A stretch of 64,000 nt of DNA from Bryoerythrophyllum caledonicum. Lineage: Eukaryota > Streptophyta > Bryopsida > Pottiales > Pottiaceae. The number at the start of each line of letters is the position of its first letter. Position 1 is the first letter of the stretch. This document shows, piece by piece, positions 59,701-64,000 of this stretch. Both the position numbers and the translations under genes were made by a program. The stretch is from assembly GCA_963971425.1 (NCBI GenBank), contig OZ020519.1, forward strand, positions 24,406,786 through 24,470,785. The letters are read 5' to 3'. Under the pieces are notes generated by a model. The model was given only the letters and a program-made list of their open reading frames with translations, did no database searches and was not told the DNA's origin.

Positions 59701-62700
59701 CAAACATCAAAACAAACAATTGTACAAACCACAAAGTATATAATAACACCGCATATGAAAAAAAGGATTTAAAAGCCACTTTAAAAACCAACATAAACCC
59801 ACATACAAATAGTCTTAAACATAATAGTTACATATGCACACGGACAAAAACAACCAAGGTAAAATACAACCAATTTTACATACATCCATACTCTACTAAA
59901 ACAAAAACAACCACAAAAAACACATGGACTAAAAATAAACTAAAGACGAAAACAACTACACCTACTATAAAAATAAATAAACCCACAACTCATACACAAA
60001 ATACAAATATCCACCTACCCCTAAACCAACAAGTCATTAATAACACAATAAAGCTTTTAAAATACACCACTAAACATATATACCACAAACTTCTACTACT
60101 TCTAGGAGGAGACATTGAAACCAACCCGGGACCCATGCCCAATATACTAAAAAGACATCCTACACCACATAAGAAAAATGCCAAAATCTACTTTATACCT
60201 AATACCATAAAACTCCAACCAGAATATGAACACATTGCAAAACCCTTCGCACCATTTCTAAAAAACACACATACATTACACCACATACAAAACACTTCCC
60301 ACCCAAACATTGCCCAATACATACAACAAAAAAATACGCATCCACCACCCCACATCTTATATGCACTAATAATCACTACTCATCCAAACATAGATGAATG
60401 TAACCAACTTCTAAATCCACAAAATTGGAACACAATTACATGGACTAATACACTCCTACAAACCTTGCTAACCTTACAAAACCCACCAGAACGACACATT
60501 TACACTCCACACCCCTATACTGAATTCCTAGTAGACAACCAAAATATTATAAACCATGAGAACTCAATACATAAAAGACTATACGACTTCTTACATAGTC
60601 AAGACATACCACCCTCAAATGATATAATAAAACTAAAATTCCCTTACCTCCCTAACAACCTCATAAATGAATCACTAAAATGCCTAGACCCTATACCAGA
60701 ATACACCCACCCACCCCCACCTCTTCCCTACATCCCTCCTCAAAACCAAAATCAAAACATTAGACAAAACCAAGAAAATACATACATAATCACATGGAAT
60801 GCCTCCTCACTAAACACTGCCCTTCCTAGCTTACAAACTCTAGTCGCAAACACAGACACACCACCGGCTCTTATAGTTATACAAGAAACAAAACTAACCG
60901 CCACAAAATCTACAAAATATATACAAAATATATTTCAAGACTATAAACTCATCTTTAACAATACACATGCACTTACAAGATGCATGCAACAAAGGAGACC
61001 ATACACACCGGGCCGCGGTGGCCTCCTTACATTAATACACAAAAAATATACATTCCCCGGCAACATCAACAAAATCCCTACCCCAATGCACATATCACCA
61101 TACATTCAAATAATTAAAATCACTAATCACCCACTACAATCGTGGTTAATCTTTCACATGTATATGCCATCCCATCCCGAAGATACTAGATTTCTCTTAG
61201 ATATACAAAACACTATTTCAACCCATATTAATAATCATCCCAATCATACATACCTATTATGTGGAGACTTCAATAGAGACATAGCGCTAATTGGCCGCCA
61301 AAATGGAAACCATCACACCCCCCCTCAAAACATTGATTACCAATGGCGCCGCTTCACAGAAAACTTAAGCTTCACTTACATCAATACCGATACACAATTC
61401 TCTAGACAAGGTGGCTACAATTATAGTGATTGGAGTCTAATAGATGGTTTCTATATAAATACAAACAACAACACACAATACACCTCCACAACAAACAAAG
61501 ATATTATTCTCAATTCGGACCACTCACCCGTACAACTGCACATCCCAAATAACACACTAATTAGTAGAACTCCTACAATCCCAAACAAAGACACTATACG
61601 CATACTCAACCCCATCCCAAAAACCAACATAGAAAAATTCAACACAAAATTCTTCGAAGAAAACACCGTACAAATAGACTCCCTCATAAACACTCTTGAA
61701 ATCAATAGTCAATTAACACAAACACAATGGCAAGAAGCATGCCACTCTCTAGACAAACTCATCAATAAAATCTCTGATACACTAGAACAAACTTGTAGAG
61801 CACACCCAATACCCCAAATGACAAACAGAACCTCTCAACAAGGTGGGTATCTACCCCGCAAACTTTCTAAAACTTGGAAACAACACTTAACCACATACCA
61901 TACCATACGTAAAACCATTAGAATTGTAAAAAACAACCCTCAATGGCGTAACCACCCCATACACAACGAACTACTAAATATACAACACATCCAAATCCCT
62001 ACTCCGCCGCCTCCGGACCTTCCCCACGATACATGGATAAAAGATATCGCGATAATTGCAAAAAATGCCAACATACAAGCCCGGAAAATAATCACAAAAT
62101 ACACAAAAGAAAACATTAAAAAAGCCATCTCAAAATACAGACAACTATACGAAATTAGCCCCAAAAAAATTAACAAAAAAGTCTTTAAAAACCTTGAATC
62201 CCCACCAATGGATTGTATCAAAGATCAATATAATAATATTCTAACTAACCCCGAAGACATTGCGAATGAAATATTCAACCAACAAACAAAAACCAATAGA
62301 CCAACAATACCAACATGTAATTACCAGCCACAACATACAATAGAATGCACATGTGCAATACGCCAATACCCTTGGCACGACCTAGACGGATATACCCTTG
62401 ACAAACGGGGCGAACCAGAAATTCCACTACATAAATACCTCAACAGAGCCACATACGATACATGCCTCCAAAATCTTGGAAATAATAAAGCCCCAAGCCC
62501 AGACCGCATACCAAATTCAATACTGAAAAACATGCCTCCAAGATTTCATAAACTACTATTCCTATTCTTTTCTCACTGCTATAAACAAAAACAAATACCA
62601 AATTCATGGAAAACAAGTGCAACAATTCTACTATACAAAAAAGGCGATCCATTCATGCTACCCAATCATAGACCAATTGCACTAGCTAACACAATATATA

Positions 62701-64000
62701 AGCTTTTTACCAGTACACTCACCCACATACTATCCTCATACGGCGAAAAATTCAAAATCCTACATGATAGTCAAGAAGGATTTAGAGCGGAGAGAAGTAC
62801 CGCACGGCAAATACAAACTATAATAGCCGCATTAGAAGACGCAAAATTTACTAACCAAGATATATACATACTATACGTGGACTTCAAAAATGCCTTTGGC
62901 TCAATTGATCATGCCAGACTTCTAGCAATAATGTCAGACCTTGGCTACCCAAAAGAGGCAACTACACTTGTTGGAAACATCTATTCCCAATCATCTACTT
63001 GCTATATCGGCGAACACTTTGGAAAAACAAAACCTATACCCATCCAAAGAGGAACTATACAAGGGGACACCCTTAGCCCATACTTATTTATTATATTTTT
63101 AGAACCACTACTTAGATGGCTAGAAAGAGGTAATAATGGATATACTTTCGGCACATCACAAGTCACAATAAACTCCGCCGCATACGCAGATGACCTAGCC
63201 ACCATAACTAACAAAATCAAATCAATCCAAATACAACTCCATAAAATTGATAGATATTGTAAATGGGCTGGCATGGATGTGGGAGTTCCAAAATGTGCGG
63301 CTACCGGATGCCCAAACAAATCTAAATTGAACCCTACCACTTTCAAAGCCCTAATGCAAACCTCTAACATCAACTACCGCAACCAACCAATCCCTATACT
63401 ACACCAAAACGAACCATACATATACCTAGGTACAAATCTTGTTCCCTCACTAAAATGGAAAATCCAAATCCACACTACAACCACAAAGCTCATCAAACAA
63501 TGCAAAGAACTAACAACATGCCCAGCCACCATGAAACAAAAAATAAAAATGGTTGATACCGTACTACGCCCAGGTGTGGCATACAGTTTCTACGGTGTAC
63601 CATACTCTATGCCAGCTATCAAAAAACTTGATAAAAAAATAATAGCCATACAAAAAACCATATGTGGATTACCAAAATGTATGTCAAACGCAATAACCCA
63701 ACTACCACATAACCTATTTGGACTTGAAGCTTTCTCCCTCAAAAACGCATACCTCCGATGTATAGGCGAACAACTGCAAAATGCTCTAAACGATAAAGGA
63801 AGACTTGGGAAAATATATAATGGATTAACTCACTATGTCCTTGCCCAATATGGTGGCGCTGAAAACATACCGAGAATTAAAAAAAGTGACTGCATAAGAT
63901 CACCAATAACACGAACATTCTTCTTATTAAAACATATAGCTAAAGCCCATCTTAAAAGTACGCTCCCGAACTTCCTCACTAATCCTACGACACTAGAAAT
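56742..64000 (+). CDS. LINE copy 2 ORF2 polyprotein (2A motifs, APE, RT), 3' end outside window
   Basis: Frame open from 56595 with the first ATG at 56742, giving 2,419 codons to the window edge without a stop. Residues 1-300: short VEY/IAY repeats, then (D/N)TNT-rich tracts. A 2A-like motif ends at residue 311. A lysine/asparagine-rich part follows with three 41-residue repeats (58416-58784). The T/N-rich block repeats, with 2A-like motifs near 960 and at 1122-1131. APE endonuclease about 1350-1600: TWNASS, IQETKL, GDFNRD (1508) and SDHSPV (about 1592). RT about 1860-2340: NNKAPSPDRIPN, FRAERSTARQI, VDFKNAFGSIDH, QRGTIQGDTLSPYLF and YADDL (2148). Copy 1 predicts RNase H, CCHC and a second nuclease further on. 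Whether the 2A sites cut is not shown by sequence alone. Confidence 0.88.
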   Translation, partial: MVEYLIAYIVEYMVEYMVLNKIVYMAQYIRKYLVVYTDVHPLGYTYFNTYTLPSCCIKNKYIKYTKYILSCTKIPGMNTDTHTCTITDTNTDLHTDTNTDQNTDTNTNLNTNINTDMYINTNTDTYINTSTNTNTNTHTYAKIKMGTRTNINININTSTKPNTTIHTYTKTTTHHQKIIIHIHTYKDKYTQPKEKYKTKHQNHTQKQAILKQNKKSLLLQTTHTQWRRQIHIHPIVYHATQNNIDLLTSIYYVASRKDIHMLSNKHNLNNIKIIKALKFTQKSKIMKHNIKPTHYKLLLLVGGELEINPGPYTIKYTNTASYTCTGTDTYMDTYTNTYQNTDTNTSTSTDTNTSINTYTEKNTNVNTNTSKDMDTDTDTGINTQTRTYQPLQKPIYKIERMIIIIYYFSHKLSKNSKKKSIKTKIKNKRNKRKDGIKINNRRKKKISIITTYNKIGNNINENNHNFFVIKIHKGRRDSKPKNHQKARNTRMDKNRKMKESKKGYNKLNRKKIDIYKISEVLIRASNIKNKITKMERICKKKRKGKVENHYHKKRNKKNITINSSTKNRKCSLRNSKIRDGKCTKLVMGISYNKNTNVKNIAINSSTKNRKSFLRNQKIRDGNCTKLVMGINNNKNTIKKNIAKNSNTKNKICFLRNAKITDGKLTKLVMRNKNDRVKINREDRDNKRVQIKNRNWNINYMDKWKINSNIKNYIYKVGESLRLNSRNLLRVCRIIKIGGGIHVSPAGWAPKAPKIDFLKIEILIKVRIYTNQIEININLFLEIIVLDKLGLERNLLENSFFQYTYTDTYSDTYTDTSTDEYTYKYTDTNTGMYINTNTYTCTNVNTNTNSGTCTHTNTNTNTNKDTDTNTKTKTVTYTNTNIQKNTNIIPHKTTYTHTKTTTHHQRNTYIYIHTYKDKHTQSKKHKYQSHIQKQKILKQNKKPIYYKLLILIGGDMETNPRPMPNILKRHPASHKKYTKTYFIPNTNTNIKTNNCTNHKVYNNTAYEKKDLKATLKTNINPHTNSLKHNSYICTRTKTTKVKYNQFYIHPYSTKTKTTTKNTWTKNKLKTKTTTPTIKINKPTTHTQNTNIHLPLNQQVINNTIKLLKYTTKHIYHKLLLLLGGDIETNPGPMPNILKRHPTPHKKNAKIYFIPNTIKLQPEYEHIAKPFAPFLKNTHTLHHIQNTSHPNIAQYIQQKNTHPPPHILYALIITTHPNIDECNQLLNPQNWNTITWTNTLLQTLLTLQNPPERHIYTPHPYTEFLVDNQNIINHENSIHKRLYDFLHSQDIPPSNDIIKLKFPYLPNNLINESLKCLDPIPEYTHPPPPLPYIPPQNQNQNIRQNQENTYIITWNASSLNTALPSLQTLVANTDTPPALIVIQETKLTATKSTKYIQNIFQDYKLIFNNTHALTRCMQQRRPYTPGRGGLLTLIHKKYTFPGNINKIPTPMHISPYIQIIKITNHPLQSWLIFHMYMPSHPEDTRFLLDIQNTISTHINNHPNHTYLLCGDFNRDIALIGRQNGNHHTPPQNIDYQWRRFTENLSFTYINTDTQFSRQGGYNYSDWSLIDGFYINTNNNTQYTSTTNKDIILNSDHSPVQLHIPNNTLISRTPTIPNKDTIRILNPIPKTNIEKFNTKFFEENTVQIDSLINTLEINSQLTQTQWQEACHSLDKLINKISDTLEQTCRAHPIPQMTNRTSQQGGYLPRKLSKTWKQHLTTYHTIRKTIRIVKNNPQWRNHPIHNELLNIQHIQIPTPPPPDLPHDTWIKDIAIIAKNANIQARKIITKYTKENIKKAISKYRQLYEISPKKINKKVFKNLESPPMDCIKDQYNNILTNPEDIANEIFNQQTKTNRPTIPTCNYQPQHTIECTCAIRQYPWHDLDGYTLDKRGEPEIPLHKYLNRATYDTCLQNLGNNKAPSPDRIPNSILKNMPPRFHKLLFLFFSHCYKQKQIPNSWKTSATILLYKKGDPFMLPNHRPIALANTIYKLFTSTLTHILSSYGEKFKILHDSQEGFRAERSTARQIQTIIAALEDAKFTNQDIYILYVDFKNAFGSIDHARLLAIMSDLGYPKEATTLVGNIYSQSSTCYIGEHFGKTKPIPIQRGTIQGDTLSPYLFIIFLEPLLRWLERGNNGYTFGTSQVTINSAAYADDLATITNKIKSIQIQLHKIDRYCKWAGMDVGVPKCAATGCPNKSKLNPTTFKALMQTSNINYRNQPIPILHQNEPYIYLGTNLVPSLKWKIQIHTTTTKLIKQCKELTTCPATMKQKIKMVDTVLRPGVAYSFYGVPYSMPAIKKLDKKIIAIQKTICGLPKCMSNAITQLPHNLFGLEAFSLKNAYLRCIGEQLQNALNDKGRLGKIYNGLTHYVLAQYGGAENIPRIKKSDCIRSPITRTFFLLKHIAKAHLKSTLPNFLTNPTTLE
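57627..57674 (+). other. 2A-like motif 1
   Basis: Encodes KLLLLVGGELEINPGP, in frame with ORF2. The 2A consensus is D-x-E-x-N-P-G then P. Here the first acidic residue is Glu, but NPGP is intact, so ribosomal skipping between Gly310 and Pro311 is plausible though perhaps inefficient. Confidence 0.75.
58416..58784 (+). repeat. Three 123-bp coding repeats in ORF2
   Basis: Starts at 58416, 58539 and 58662. Each encodes about 41 residues (NSSTKNRK, then RDGKCTKLVMG). The divergence grows from unit 1 to unit 3. The region is highly basic, which fits nucleic-acid binding. Confidence 0.8.
59577..59624 (+). other. 2A-like motif 2 (NPRP)
   Basis: Encodes KLLILIGGDMETNPRP in the same frame. The essential glycine of NPG is arginine, so skipping is not expected. 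The surrounding module copies the one near 57230-57430. Confidence 0.75.
60087..60134 (+). other. 2A-like motif 3 (canonical DIETNPGP)
   Basis: Encodes KLLLLLGGDIETNPGP, a textbook 2A core with a hydrophobic lead-in like that of animal LINE 2A sequences. Skipping would free a product starting PMPNILKR that carries the APE and RT domains. Confidence 0.9.

Larger units (their letters stand above)
52440..64000 (+). mobile_element. LINE copy 2, 5' complete, runs off the window
   Basis: Starts right beside the truncated 5' end of copy 1, head to head. Order: a 5' leader (52440-52840), a stop-free frame with low-complexity and heptad repeats leading into ORF1 (ends 56616), then ORF2 (open from 56595 to the window end) with 2A-like motifs, APE endonuclease and RT. 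Judging from copy 1, about 3.6 kb remain outside, so the full element would be about 15 kb, very long for a LINE. The absence of any stop in about 7.4 kb of ORF2 points to recent activity. The plus strand of 56.6-64 kb is strongly A- and C-rich. Confidence 0.85.

Noticed and set aside
56665-63373. Many minus-strand frames rich in C, F, I, V and Y
   Set aside because: They are antisense shadows of the A/C-rich LINE ORF2, which is open on the plus strand throughout.
48598-64000. Twin priming as the cause of the inverted LINE pair
   Set aside because: Twin priming splits one template into two non-overlapping parts, but both copies contain the same RT segment.

Overview
The window looks like nuclear DNA of a plant, probably a non-seed land plant or a close streptophyte relative. 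Host genes have short GT-AG introns and GC-rich exons set in AT-rich spacers full of transposons. One gene is a clear orthologue of the plant receptor-like protein RLP4. The species cannot be fixed from sequence alone.

Region by region: 0.5-2.9 kb holds a SINE with a MITE inside it. At 2.9-5.1 kb (minus) and 11.7-13.3 kb (plus) lie two divergent paralogues, A and B. Both join a valine-proline-rich charged-repeat region (articulin/alveolin-like) to a dehydrin-like tail (LHR plus poly-serine, then a K-segment-like end). Between and after them are a foldback MITE and three TTAA-flanked non-autonomous elements with piggyBac-like ends. One of these sits inside a SINE that itself sits inside another SINE, and all three insertions keep their target duplications. 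The nine-exon RLP4-like gene is at 18.1-20.8 kb. MITEs and short GGTATCACC-type repeats fill 21-26 kb. At 26.7-28.4 kb is a three-exon gene for an unrecognised secreted protein.

A 4.3-kb direct duplication then spans its last exon and part of a TKL-type kinase. The left copy keeps the secreted gene whole and cuts the kinase (29.8-32.2 kb). The right copy keeps the kinase whole (35.9-38.8 kb) and only the last exon of the secreted gene. A Ty1/Copia fragment lies at the junction. From 40 to 48 kb come decayed pieces: a DNA-methyltransferase-like gene, a MULE-like fragment, two FCP1-like genes without the catalytic aspartate, and a DUF7869-like transposase-related element.

The most striking region is 48.6-64 kb, where two copies of one LINE family lie head to head. 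The left copy (minus) is 5'-truncated and decayed but shows RNase H, a CCHC finger and a PD-(D/E)XK-like endonuclease. The right copy (plus) has ORF1 and an ORF2 that stays open for more than 2,400 codons to the window edge. That ORF2 contains three 2A-like peptides, an APE endonuclease and a reverse transcriptase. Together the copies suggest a dual-endonuclease (Dualen/RandI-like) LINE carrying repeated 2A modules in a plant. I think this is the least-described system here.
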